A stretch of 38,899 nt of DNA, from the NCBI GenBank assembly GCA_023404705.1, contig JAEYAU010000177.1:1-38899 (forward strand). Direction: 5' to 3'. The notes below the pieces were generated by a model, which saw only the letters and a list, made by a program, of their open reading frames with translations, was not told the origin of the DNA and ran no database searches. Source of the DNA: Pseudomonadota bacterium (GTDB lineage Bacteria; Pseudomonadota; Alphaproteobacteria; Rhizobiales; Xanthobacteraceae). Made by a program: the position numbers and the translations under genes. Shown here one piece after another: positions 8,525 through 16,422 of the stretch; positions within the stretch are counted from its first letter, which is position 1, and each line of letters starts with the position of its first letter.

Positions 8525-9082
8525 TCAGCCCTGGCGCAAGGCGCTCGGCAGCATCCTTACCAACGTCCGGTCGCGCAACACCCAATGATGCACCAGCGCG
8601 GCGGCCGCGTGCAGCCCGGCCAGGATCAGCATCAGGTTGGCGAGCACCTCGTGGACTTCCTTCATGTTGCGCGCGAACGCCCGGTCGGCCGTCCACGGCG
8701 AGGCGATCTCGAACAGGCCGAAGACCGGCACCGCGCGGCCGCGGCCGAACTGAACCAGCATGCCGACGATCGGCACCACGATCAGCAGGGCATAAAGCGC
8801 ATAATGCATCAGCCGCCCTGCGCGATCGGCCCAGGGTCCGAACGAGCTCGCGATCGGCGCTGGCGGCCGATCACTCAGCCGCCACAGCAGGCGGATGACG
8901 ACGAGCCCCACGATGGCGAACCCGGTGGTCATGTGGATGAACAGGACGACCGCTTTCGTGGCTTCGGGGAAGGCGTCCTCGAACTGCCCGGTTGGCCAGG
9001 ACAGCAGGATCAGCACGACGACCGTCCAATGCAGCATCTGCGCGATCGCGCCATAGCTGTCAGTCGAATTGCGCAAGCTCAT
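8525..9082 (-). CDS. Cytochrome b561 family protein
   Basis: A 185-residue, four-helix membrane cytochrome of the bacterial b561 type. Candidate heme-ligating histidines lie in or beside the helices: His18 in QMLHWTVVVLILLSW, His50 in VVLFIHMTTGFAIVG, His93 in RLMHYALYALLIVVP, His144 in MKEVHEVLANLM, and His158 in ILAGLHAAAALVHHW. This is the normal length and topology for di-heme b561 proteins, which pass electrons between quinol and periplasmic partners or oxidise superoxide. The ATG at 9080-9082 precedes the first helix directly. It lies 112 bases downstream of the PepSY gene on the same strand; this pairing of b561 with a small PepSY protein is common and suggests one transcription unit. 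Confidence 0.93.
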   Translation of the reverse strand: MSLRNSTDSYGAIAQMLHWTVVVLILLSWPTGQFEDAFPEATKAVVLFIHMTTGFAIVGLVVIRLLWRLSDRPPAPIASSFGPWADRAGRLMHYALYALLIVVPIVGMLVQFGRGRAVPVFGLFEIASPWTADRAFARNMKEVHEVLANLMLILAGLHAAAALVHHWVLRDRTLVRMLPSALRQG

Positions 9083-9194
9083 GGGGATGACTCCCAGGTA
9101 AAAGGCTAAGCGTGGTCGGCCGAGACTGCGTTGATGCGGATCAATCCGGCATCACGGGTCGGGACGCGTCGGGACGAGCCCGGAGCGCCCAGCC

Positions 9195-9473
9195 TCAATG
9201 GTCCGGCATGGCTCCGGCGATCCGGCCGGTGGCGGGGTCCAGCACCACTCTCACGAGACCACCGTTCTCGCGCTCGCGAATGCGCGCCTGGTAGGCTCCG
9301 TGCTTGAACTTGACGCGGCGCACCTCGTAGCCGAGGGCCTCGAGGCTCGTTTGGATCGCGTCGCGTGAGACGGCCGGCGTAATCTCGATCCTGTTCCGGT
9401 CGCTGTCCGCCAGGGCAGCGCCGGCGGCGGTGACCAGCAACACGATGGCGGTCGCGGTGAATGTCCTGAGCAT
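9195..9473 (-). CDS. PepSY domain-containing small secreted protein
   Basis: A 92-residue protein with a cleavable signal peptide (MLRTFTATAIVLLVTAAGAALA, cleavage after ALA). The mature part is a single PepSY-like domain: a helix from DAIQTSLEALGYEVRRVKF, then strands with GAYQARIRERENGGLVRVVLDPATGRI. PepSY domains are thought to modulate partner proteins in the periplasm. The ATG at 9471-9473 was chosen over one nine codons upstream because it follows AGGAGAG and starts the signal peptide. It precedes the cytochrome b561 gene. Confidence 0.88.
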   Translation of the reverse strand: MLRTFTATAIVLLVTAAGAALADSDRNRIEITPAVSRDAIQTSLEALGYEVRRVKFKHGAYQARIRERENGGLVRVVLDPATGRIAGAMPDH

Positions 9474-9619
9474 GGTCTTCTCTCCTGTGCGGAGCGGCAA
9501 TGCCGCTTTCCTCCCTCATAGCGGCTTGCGCGTGTCAGCGGCCTGACGCCGCATGTCAGCGAATTGTCAGCTTGGATGGTCTGCGGGAGCGCTCCCGCCC
9601 GCTGCGCGTCGGACGCCCC

Positions 9620-10141
9620 TCATTGCGTCTCGAGCAGGCGATTCCTGATCAGCCAGGCCGTGCCGCGATTCCAGGAATAGTTCGCGCCGATGCGCAGGTC
9701 GGTCTGGCGCGCGAGCACCGGCGCGCCCGTCTGCGCGTCACGGATCTGGAACGAGACGAGGTACTCGGTCCGGCTGATGCGCGTGACGACGCCGATCAGC
9801 GACTGGGCAGCGCCGAGCCTGCGCGCGATCGCGGCCTCGCAGCCGTTGCAGTGCCGTAGCGCGCGCTCCTTCGCGGCCGCCTCATCGACCGGCGCGACAT
9901 CGACCACGTCATAGCGGCCCGATGCCGCGAGCAGCCGGCGCGCCTCGCCGGTCGCGAGATCCAGCTGCGCGAGGTCGTCCGCCGGATTGCCCGCGATTCC
10001 GGCGCCGCCGCTGAAATCGTGCAGCTCGAAGTCGAACACCGCGATCCTGATCGCCTCCGCGGCCCTCGCGTGTCCGCCGAGCGCGTTCGATAGGAGGACA
10101 GCGCCGACCGCGAGCCACAGATGGACGAAAGCACGTGCCAT
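9620..10141 (-). CDS. DUF2380-type exported protein, copy 1
   Basis: A 173-residue protein with an N-terminal signal peptide ending GGHARAAEA. The mature part matches the DUF2380/DUF3280-type family seen in methylotrophs and rhizobia: RIAVFDFELHDFSGG at the start, then RRLLAASGRYDVVDV, a paired-Cys segment HCNGCEAAIARRLGAA, and LIGVVTRISRTEYLVSFQIRDA. The function of the family is not known; the fold recalls periplasmic proteins that detect or bind a ligand near a sensor kinase. The ATG at 10139-10141 has an AGAAGGAAG ribosome-binding site. It follows its paralogue by 17 bases, so the two are an operon, divergent from the kinase gene at 10831. Confidence 0.82.
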   Translation of the reverse strand: MARAFVHLWLAVGAVLLSNALGGHARAAEAIRIAVFDFELHDFSGGAGIAGNPADDLAQLDLATGEARRLLAASGRYDVVDVAPVDEAAAKERALRHCNGCEAAIARRLGAAQSLIGVVTRISRTEYLVSFQIRDAQTGAPVLARQTDLRIGANYSWNRGTAWLIRNRLLETQ

Positions 10142-10158
10142 GCTGGCTTCCTTCTGTG

Positions 10159-10662
10159 TCAGGGATGCGAAAGCTCCGCGAGCTGGCGTGCGATGAAGGC
10201 CTCTGCCTTTTGCCATGCCTCGTCGGAGTCGCCTCGGAACGTATAGAGCTTGTCGAGCACGACGCGTTCGGCGCGGACGTCGATCGCCTCGACCTTGGCC
10301 CATTGCACCAGCGTGCTCATCTTCTGGATGCCGCCGACCAGCAGGATGTCGGCGCCCGCATCGCGCGCCGCCGCCACGAGATCCGGGATGCGGCCGTCCG
10401 ACAGAGCGCAAGGCGCGGGGCGGCAAGTCGGAGCGACCACACGGAAACCGCGTTGCGCGAGATCGCTTCTGAGCGCGCTCATGAAGGCGGCGAGACGCGT
10501 CTCGTGCTCGCGACGCTGATCGCGCGGCTCGCCCGAGGTGTCGCTATAGTTGAAGTCGATCACCGCGATCGCACGTGGCGTTGTCTTGTCATCGGCCGCG
10601 CCTGCGAGCGAAGCCAGCACAGAGAGCAATGTTGTCAGCAACACAGTATGGATTTGCCGCAT
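10159..10662 (-). CDS. DUF2380-type exported protein, copy 2
   Basis: A 167-residue protein with a signal peptide (cleavage near LASLAGAADD). The first mature strand AIAVIDFNYSDTSGE mirrors that of the neighbouring copy, and RGFRVVAP, a Cys pair in PTCRPAPCAL, DAGADILLVGGIQKMSTLVQWAKVEA and a C-terminal DEAWQKAEAFIARQL follow. The two copies are diverged, so this is an old duplication or two family branches kept together. It is the first gene of the two-gene unit and starts 168 bases from the divergent histidine kinase. A role as a periplasmic accessory of that kinase is an inference from position. Confidence 0.8.
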   Translation of the reverse strand: MRQIHTVLLTTLLSVLASLAGAADDKTTPRAIAVIDFNYSDTSGEPRDQRREHETRLAAFMSALRSDLAQRGFRVVAPTCRPAPCALSDGRIPDLVAAARDAGADILLVGGIQKMSTLVQWAKVEAIDVRAERVVLDKLYTFRGDSDEAWQKAEAFIARQLAELSHP

Positions 10663-10725
10663 AGGTCCTCCGTCACGCGCTCATCCTGCGCAAGCGCAAC
10701 CGACCGAGAAACCGAACGGCTCCCG

Positions 10726-10760
10726 CTGCGGGCCGGGCAATTTGCCCGATCTGCCCGCAG
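10726..10760. promoter_or_regulatory. Nested inverted repeats between the DUF2380 operon and the kinase gene
   Basis: The 168-base divergent gap contains GGGCAATTTGCCC (10735-10747, perfect palindrome about one base), enclosed by CTGCGGG (10726-10732) and CCCGCAG (10754-10760). TGCCCG also repeats at 10743 and 10753, exactly 10 bases apart. This is a good candidate operator for the adjacent NarL/LuxR response regulator acting on both divergent units. Confidence 0.5.
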
Positions 10761-10830
10761 GCACTTCCGCCGGCACGAGGCTCCTCCTAGAGTGCGGCTT
10801 CCCGCTTCTGCGAGGACTTCGAGGTCCGTC

Positions 10831-12225
10831 ATGTCCGCTCCGAGGCTCGATCTGAAGCTTCGGCTCGCCCTGCAGATCGCGGCTCTGGCCGCGCTCTGCT
10901 TCGTGGCGGCCGCCACCTACGTCCTCATCGAGACGAATCGTGCGGCCCGCGCGCGCACCGACTGGATCGCAGAGGTGGTCGCCCGGGATCTCGCCCTGCA
11001 GCATGGCCAGGCCTTGTGGATCAAGGGCGGCCTCAACGCCTTCCCGGACTTGCAGCGGATCGCGCCGGCCTTGATGGCGCCGGGTCTCTGCATCGCGTAT
11101 CGCGATCCGGACGGCCGCGTGCAACAGCGCCTCTGCAGCGGCGCCGCGCCGGACGACGCCGCTGCGCCGCGGCTGTTTGCGATGCTGCACGGCCGCCTGT
11201 TTGCGGATCGCGAGTCGGCGCGGCTCGTCGCGATCGATGGTCAGACCAAGGGCGAGGCGATCGCCTCCATGGACTCGCGAAGCTTGATCGGCCAGAGCTG
11301 GCGCGAGACGAGCCGGCTGCTGCTCGTGCTCGCGGCCGCCCTGTCCGGCCTGTGCGTCCTGGTCTATGCGGCGCTCGCCAAGGCGCTGCGGCCGACGCGC
11401 ACGATCAGCGCAGGGCTCGACCGGCTCGCCGCCGGAGACCTGTCGGCGCGGCTGCCGCCGTTCGATCTCGCCGAGCTCTCCCGCGTCGGCGCGGTGTTCA
11501 ATCGTCTGGCCGCGAGTCTCGAGACCGCGCTGGCGGAGCGCAATGCGCTCACCCAGAGGCTCATCGCCGTGCAGGACGAGGAACGCCTCAATCTTGCGCG
11601 CGAGCTCCATGACGAGTTCGGCCAATGCCTGGCCGCCATCGCGGCGGTCGCGGCCTCCGCGGGCCAGACCGCACGGCGCGATTGTCCGGCGCTCCTCTCC
11701 GATTGCGAGAGCATCGCGCGAACCTGCGCCCATATGATGGAGGCGTTGCGCGGGGCGCTGCTGCGGCTGCGCCCCCCGGAGGTCGAGGAGCTCGGCCTCG
11801 CCGCGAGCCTCGAGAGCCTGGTGGCGGCCTGGAACCGGCGCGCCGAGACGCGCTTTGGCCTCGCGCTGCCGGGTGGTCTCGACTCACTGCCGCGCGCTTT
11901 CGCGGCGGAGCTCTATCGGATCGCGCAGGAAGCCATCACGAACGCAGCCAAGCATGCACGGGCCACACGCGTTGATCTCAGTCTGCGCTTCCTTGCGCCC
12001 GGCAGCGAGCCCGCCCAGATCGAGCTCGCGGTGATCGATGACGGCGCGGCGCTCGCGACGCCCGACCTCAAGAGCGGCATGGGCCTGCTCGGCATGCGCG
12101 AGCGCGTCGCGGCGCTCGGCGGTCGCCTGAGCATCGCGCCGCACCAGCCGCACGGCCTCGCGCTGCGAGCCGTGTTGCCGGTGCCCATCGCCTTGTCGGC
12201 GGCCGAAACGAGAGACGCCGCATGA
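10831..12225 (+). CDS. Membrane sensor histidine kinase, HPK7 class (HisKA_3)
   Basis: A 464-residue kinase. A first membrane helix at about 11-32 (LALQIAALAALCFVAAATYV) and a second at about 163-183 bracket a periplasmic region of roughly 130 residues with Cys87 and Cys102. A HAMP-like linker (LRPTRTISAGLDRLAAGDLSARL) leads to the HisKA_3 phosphoacceptor helix ARELHDEFGQ with His260. An ATPase domain follows, with ELYRIAQEAITNAAKHA (N-box), VIDDGA and SGMGLLGMRERVAALGG (G-boxes). The ATG at 10831 was chosen although the open frame reaches 10135, because that extension is antisense to the DUF2380 genes. It overlaps the response regulator by four bases (ATGA). Such FlhS-like kinases often control C1 or alcohol oxidation in alphaproteobacteria, but no target genes are seen here. 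Confidence 0.92.
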   Translation: MSAPRLDLKLRLALQIAALAALCFVAAATYVLIETNRAARARTDWIAEVVARDLALQHGQALWIKGGLNAFPDLQRIAPALMAPGLCIAYRDPDGRVQQRLCSGAAPDDAAAPRLFAMLHGRLFADRESARLVAIDGQTKGEAIASMDSRSLIGQSWRETSRLLLVLAAALSGLCVLVYAALAKALRPTRTISAGLDRLAAGDLSARLPPFDLAELSRVGAVFNRLAASLETALAERNALTQRLIAVQDEERLNLARELHDEFGQCLAAIAAVAASAGQTARRDCPALLSDCESIARTCAHMMEALRGALLRLRPPEVEELGLAASLESLVAAWNRRAETRFGLALPGGLDSLPRAFAAELYRIAQEAITNAAKHARATRVDLSLRFLAPGSEPAQIELAVIDDGAALATPDLKSGMGLLGMRERVAALGGRLSIAPHQPHGLALRAVLPVPIALSAAETRDAA

Positions 12226-12869
12226 GCGTGCGCATTCTGCTGGTGGACGACCACGCGATCGTGCGCGAGGGCTACCGCTCGCTGCTTGCCAAGCAGCCGC
12301 AGTGGAGCGTCGTCGCCGAGGCGGCTGACGGCGCCGAAGCCTACCGCGTGTTCAAGGAGGCGCGTCCCGATCTCGTGATCATGGATCTCACGATGCCGGG
12401 TCTCGGTGGCATCGAGGCGATCAAGCGCATGCGGCAATGGGACCGCGCGGCGCGCATCCTGGTCTTCACCATGCATCAGAACGCCGCCTATGCGGTGCAG
12501 GCCATCCGCGCCGGCGCGCGCGGCTATGTGACCAAGAGCAGCCCGCCCGAGGTATTGCTGCGCGCGGCCGCCGACGTGCTGCAGGGGCGCATCGCGCTCA
12601 GCCCGGACGTCGATCACGAGCTCGCGCTCTCCCATGTCGGCGATGCGCCGGCCGCGACCGATGTTCTCACGCCGCGTGAGTTCGAGATCTTGCGCCTGCT
12701 GCTCGCCGGGAAGAGCACGGAGGAGATCGCGACCGCGCTCGGTCTCAGCCCGAAGACGGTCGCCAACACGCATTACCTGATCAAGGGCAAGCTCGGCGTC
12801 ACCTCGGACATCGCTCTCGTCCTCGCGGCGCTGCGCCAGGGGCTCGTGCGGGAGGAAGCCGACAGCTAG
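12222..12869 (+). CDS. NarL/LuxR-type response regulator
   Basis: A 215-residue two-domain regulator. The receiver domain (1-120) has the acidic pocket in LLVDDHA, phosphorylatable Asp55 in LVIMDLTMPG, Thr in VFTMHQ and Lys in GYVTKSS. The C-terminal LuxR domain (about 150-210) shows LTPREFEILRLLLAGKSTEEIATALGLSPKTVANTHYLIKGKLGV. It overlaps the kinase gene by four bases, so the pair is translationally coupled. Its 3' end overlaps the stop of the convergent acyl-CoA dehydrogenase gene by four bases (CTAG). Confidence 0.95.
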   Translation: MSVRILLVDDHAIVREGYRSLLAKQPQWSVVAEAADGAEAYRVFKEARPDLVIMDLTMPGLGGIEAIKRMRQWDRAARILVFTMHQNAAYAVQAIRAGARGYVTKSSPPEVLLRAAADVLQGRIALSPDVDHELALSHVGDAPAATDVLTPREFEILRLLLAGKSTEEIATALGLSPKTVANTHYLIKGKLGVTSDIALVLAALRQGLVREEADS

Positions 12870-14005
12870 CGCAGTCCGAGTCCGCGCGCGATGATGCCGC
12901 GGAGGATCTCGCGCGTGCCGCCGCGGATCGAGAAGGCGGGCGCGAGCAGCATGAGCTGCGCGAGCACGGCTGAAAGATCGCCGCGTCCTTCGAGCGCCGG
13001 CGTCTCGTCGATCAGCAGCCGGATGACCTCGGGGATCTCCTGCTCGAAACCGGTGCCGAGGTCCTTCACGACCGCGGCCTGCAATGCCGGGTTCTCGCCC
13101 TTCTGCAGCATCCCGGCCACCGAGCGCGAGAGCCGGCGCAGCACCACGAGATGCGCCGTGAGCCGGCCGATCGCGACGCGCGCCCGCTCGTCTTCGCGTT
13201 GGCCGAGCGCGCGCAGGAACTCGACCAGCAGCCGGAAGGAGGCGAGGATGCGCTCCGGCCCGCTGCGCTCGAAGGCGAGCTCGCTCATGACTTGCTCCCA
13301 GCCGCCGCCTTCGCGCCCCAGCAGGGCGGAGCGCGGCAGCAGTACGTCGTCGAACACCACCTCGTTGAAATGCTCTTCGCCCGACAGGTCGATGATCGGC
13401 CGGATCGTCACGCCCGGCAGGCTGAGATCGACCAGCAGCTGGCTCGTGCCTTCATGCCGCTCGCCGGGCGAGGTGCGGCAGAACAGGATCATGTAGTGCG
13501 CCTTGTGGGCGAAGGTGGTCCACAGCTTGGTGCCGGTCACCCGATAGCCGTCGGCGGTCGGGACGGCGCGCGTGCGCGTCGCCGCGAGATCCGAGCCCGA
13601 GTCCGGCTCGCTCATGCCGATGCAGAAGAAGCACTCGCCGGCCGCGATGCGCGGCAGGAAGAACGCGCGCTGTTCGTCCGTGCCGACCTTGAGGATGAGC
13701 GGTCCGCTCTGCCGCTCCGCGATCCAGTGCGCCGCGACCGGCGCGCCAGCCGCCAGCATCTCCTCGAGCACCACATAGCGCTCGAGCGCGCTGCGCTCGT
13801 GGCCGCCATAGCGCTTCGGCCAGGTCATGCCGAGCCAGCCGCGCTCGCCTATGCGCCGGCTGAACGCCGGGTCATGCGCGGTCCAGGTCCGCGACCGGTC
13901 GCGCGGCGAACGCGTCGCGAGCGCCTCGCGCAGAAAGTCGCGCACTTCGCGGCGTAGAGCCTCGACGTCGGCTGCGGGCGGCGGCGGAAAGGAGAGGGGC
14001 GTCAT
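12866..14005 (-). CDS. Acyl-CoA dehydrogenase, larger subunit of a probable heteromeric enzyme
   Basis: A 379-residue flavoprotein of the acyl-CoA dehydrogenase family. Visible are the N-terminal helices, RGWLGMTWPKRYGGHERSAL, the FAD-binding CIGMSEPDSGSDLAATRTRA with TGTKLWTTFAH, and the C-terminal SIRGGTREILRGIIARGLGL. The position usually holding Glu in the IYEGT motif is Gly here (IRGGT). A Glu in LAFERSGPERI is the likely base, as in alpha2beta2 enzymes of the sterol side-chain type. The next gene upstream encodes a shorter dehydrogenase subunit separated by 10 bases, which fits a two-gene heteromer. The ATG at 14003-14005 follows GAGGAGA. The acyl substrate is unknown. Confidence 0.93.
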   Translation of the reverse strand: MTPLSFPPPPAADVEALRREVRDFLREALATRSPRDRSRTWTAHDPAFSRRIGERGWLGMTWPKRYGGHERSALERYVVLEEMLAAGAPVAAHWIAERQSGPLILKVGTDEQRAFFLPRIAAGECFFCIGMSEPDSGSDLAATRTRAVPTADGYRVTGTKLWTTFAHKAHYMILFCRTSPGERHEGTSQLLVDLSLPGVTIRPIIDLSGEEHFNEVVFDDVLLPRSALLGREGGGWEQVMSELAFERSGPERILASFRLLVEFLRALGQREDERARVAIGRLTAHLVVLRRLSRSVAGMLQKGENPALQAAVVKDLGTGFEQEIPEVIRLLIDETPALEGRGDLSAVLAQLMLLAPAFSIRGGTREILRGIIARGLGLR

Positions 14006-14015
14006 CGTGGTCTCC

Positions 14016-15074
14016 TCACGTCGCGGTCACGAGCGGCCAGTAGCCGTCAGGACCCGCGACCTGTGCCATTGCTCCGACGCGCTTCGCCCAGAAGGCCTCG
14101 TTGCCGAATTCGTCGCGCCAGGACCAGAGCCGTCGCGTGAACAGATGCAGCGCATACTCCCGCGCGAAGCCGATGGCGCCATGAACCTGATGCGCGAGCG
14201 CCGCCACCGCGCCTGCGGCTTCGCCGGCACGGATCTTGGCGGAGCCGACGACCAGCATGTCGGGAGCGGACCAGGCTTCCGCCGCGAGATCGGCGGCCGC
14301 GCGCGCCGCCACCACGTGACCCGCCATCACGGCGAGGTTCTGCTGGATCGCCTGGAAGCGTCCGATGGGCTTGCCGAACTGCACGCGGTCCAGAGCGTAG
14401 CGCGTGCACATCGTCAGTACGCGCTCGAGCGCGCCCGCGATCAGCACGCTGCGGATGATGGCGCCGCGCGCGAGGAGCACGTCATAGGAGATCGCGTCGG
14501 GCAAAGGCGCGACTGCCGCCTCCGAAACCATCAGATCGAACGCGAGATCGTCGCGCGGCTCATCCGCCAGGTTGACGCCCTGCTGCGCGACGCGCGGTTC
14601 GCTTATCGAAACGACACGCAGACCATCGGGCGCCTGCGCGACCACCGCGATCGTCTGCGCGCCGCCGCCCCACGGAACCTGAAAAGCCTTCCCGGCGAGG
14701 TGCCAGCCCGTGCCGCGTTGCGTCAGCCCGGGCAGCAGCTCTCCAGGGCGCGCGAGCGCAAGCGTGCTCACGCCCGACGCAGGCTTAATGCCGCACGATG
14801 CGAGAACTGCATTCGCCAGCATCGTGTCAGCCAATGGCAGCGCCAGCGCGTGCTCTCCGGCGAGCCGCAGCAGGCCGAGCGCATGCACCGGCTCCATGCC
14901 GATGCCGCCGAGTTCCTCGGGCACCAGCGCGAGCGGAAAGCCGAGCTCCTCGATGCGCGCCCAGTCGGCGCTCGCAAGCGCACGGCTTTCGAGCGCACGC
15001 GCGGCGCCCGATTCCTCCAGCTGCGCGAACAGCCGCGACGCCATGTCGAGGGCGATGTCGTCGGTCTCGTCCAT
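14016..15074 (-). CDS. Acyl-CoA dehydrogenase, smaller subunit
   Basis: A 352-residue member of the acyl-CoA dehydrogenase family, shorter and more divergent than its neighbour. The N-terminal half has ELGFPLALVPEELGGIGM and a degenerate FAD middle domain without the usual SEPDAGSD motif. The C-terminal helices are well conserved: YALDRVQFGKPIGRFQAIQ, HQVHGAIGFAREYALHLFTR and RLWSWRDEFGNEAFWA. These features match the partner subunit of heteromeric alpha2beta2 dehydrogenases. It is the first gene of the minus-strand pair and diverges from the CoA-transferase gene across 115 bases, so one control region probably serves both directions. Confidence 0.9.
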   Translation of the reverse strand: MDETDDIALDMASRLFAQLEESGAARALESRALASADWARIEELGFPLALVPEELGGIGMEPVHALGLLRLAGEHALALPLADTMLANAVLASCGIKPASGVSTLALARPGELLPGLTQRGTGWHLAGKAFQVPWGGGAQTIAVVAQAPDGLRVVSISEPRVAQQGVNLADEPRDDLAFDLMVSEAAVAPLPDAISYDVLLARGAIIRSVLIAGALERVLTMCTRYALDRVQFGKPIGRFQAIQQNLAVMAGHVVAARAAADLAAEAWSAPDMLVVGSAKIRAGEAAGAVAALAHQVHGAIGFAREYALHLFTRRLWSWRDEFGNEAFWAKRVGAMAQVAGPDGYWPLVTAT

Positions 15075-15189
15075 CCGCGCACCTTGACTTGAAACTGCAC
15101 TTCACGCCAAGACCTCGTTGGAGGAAGAGCCGTGAGAATGCAAGACGGGCGTGCGCTCGAAGAGCCGCTGCTCGGAGAGCCGAGGTAGC

Positions 15190-16392
15190 ATGGCGAAAAC
15201 CAGCACCGGTCCGCTGGCCGGCACCCGCATCCTCGACCTGACCACCGTGATGATGGGGCCTTCCGCGACTCAGGCGCTGGCCGAGCTCGGCGCCGACGTG
15301 ATCAAGATCGAGGCGCCCGCGGGCGATCCCATTCGCGGCATCGGTCCCGGCCGGCACGCCGAGATGGGCGCGCTGTTCCTGAACGCCAATGCGGGCAAGC
15401 GCAGCGTGGTGCTGGACCTCAAGCAGCCGGCTGGTCGTGACGCACTGCTGCGGCTCGCCGCCACCGCCGACGTGCTGGTCTACAATGTGCGCCCTAAGGC
15501 CATGGCGCGTCTCGGCCTCTCCTATGCGGATCTCGCCAAGGCAAAGCCCGACATCATCTATGCGGGCCTGATTGGTTTCGGTCAGGACGGGCCCTATGCG
15601 GCGCGCCCCGCTTACGACGATCTGATCCAGGGCGCTTCGCTGATCGCCTCGCTGCTGGCGGAAGCCGGCGACGGCACGCCGCGCTATGTGCCGTCCGCGA
15701 TCGCGGACCGTGTCGTCGGGCTCGCGGCCGTCGGGGCGATCTGCGCAGCACTCTATCATCGTGCCCGCACTGGCGAGGGTCAGCAGATCGACATCCCGAT
15801 GTTCGAGACCATGGTCGGCTTCATCTTCGGCGATCACCTCGGCGGCCTGACCTTCGATCCGCCGCTCGATTCCGGCGGCTATCCGCGCCTGCTCGCGCCG
15901 CACCGCCGCCCGTACAAGACGCGCGACGGATATGTCTGCGTGCTGATCTACAACGACAAGCAGTGGCGCGCCTTCTTCGAGGCGATCGGCGAGCCGCAGC
16001 GGGTGGAGCAGGATCCACGCTTGCGCAACATGGACTCGCGCAACCGTCACATCGGCGAGCTCTACGGCGAGGTCTCGCGCCTGTTCCTGGAGCGCACCAC
16101 CGCGGAGTGGACGAAGCTGCTCGAGGATGCCGATATCCCGGTGCTGCCCTATCACGACCGCACCACCATTTTCGACGACCCGCATCTCGCGGCGATCGAC
16201 TTCTTCCGCCACGACACGCATCCGACCGAAGGGCCGGTCCGCACCATGCGCGCGGCCAGCACGTGGTCGCGCACGCAGCCGGGCCACGTGCGGCACGCGC
16301 CGCGCAAGGGCGCCGACACGGTCGCGCTGCTGCGCGAGGCGGGTCTGACCGACGACGAGATCGAAGCTTGCACCGGCTCGCAGCGCGACTGA
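15190..16392 (+). CDS. CaiB/BaiF family III CoA-transferase
   Basis: A 400-residue protein with the interlocked family III fold. The N-terminal CoA-binding part reads GTRILDLTTVMMGPSATQ, LAELGADVIKIEAPAGD and NANAGKRSVVLDLK. The candidate nucleophilic Asp lies in ARPAYDDLIQGASLIAS, and SAIADRVVGLAAVGAICAALYHR and GEGQQIDIPMFETMV complete the signature. It moves CoA from a donor thioester to a carboxylic acid, which would activate the substrate for the divergent dehydrogenases. The ATG at 15190 was preferred to one 13 codons upstream because the conserved domain begins only 10 residues later. A TctC-type binding protein and a MaoC-fold gene follow with gaps of 30 and 29 bases. Confidence 0.95.
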   Translation: MAKTSTGPLAGTRILDLTTVMMGPSATQALAELGADVIKIEAPAGDPIRGIGPGRHAEMGALFLNANAGKRSVVLDLKQPAGRDALLRLAATADVLVYNVRPKAMARLGLSYADLAKAKPDIIYAGLIGFGQDGPYAARPAYDDLIQGASLIASLLAEAGDGTPRYVPSAIADRVVGLAAVGAICAALYHRARTGEGQQIDIPMFETMVGFIFGDHLGGLTFDPPLDSGGYPRLLAPHRRPYKTRDGYVCVLIYNDKQWRAFFEAIGEPQRVEQDPRLRNMDSRNRHIGELYGEVSRLFLERTTAEWTKLLEDADIPVLPYHDRTTIFDDPHLAAIDFFRHDTHPTEGPVRTMRAASTWSRTQPGHVRHAPRKGADTVALLREAGLTDDEIEACTGSQRD

Positions 16393-16422
16393 GCCAGGAA
16401 ACAAAATCGGGAGGAACGACCA

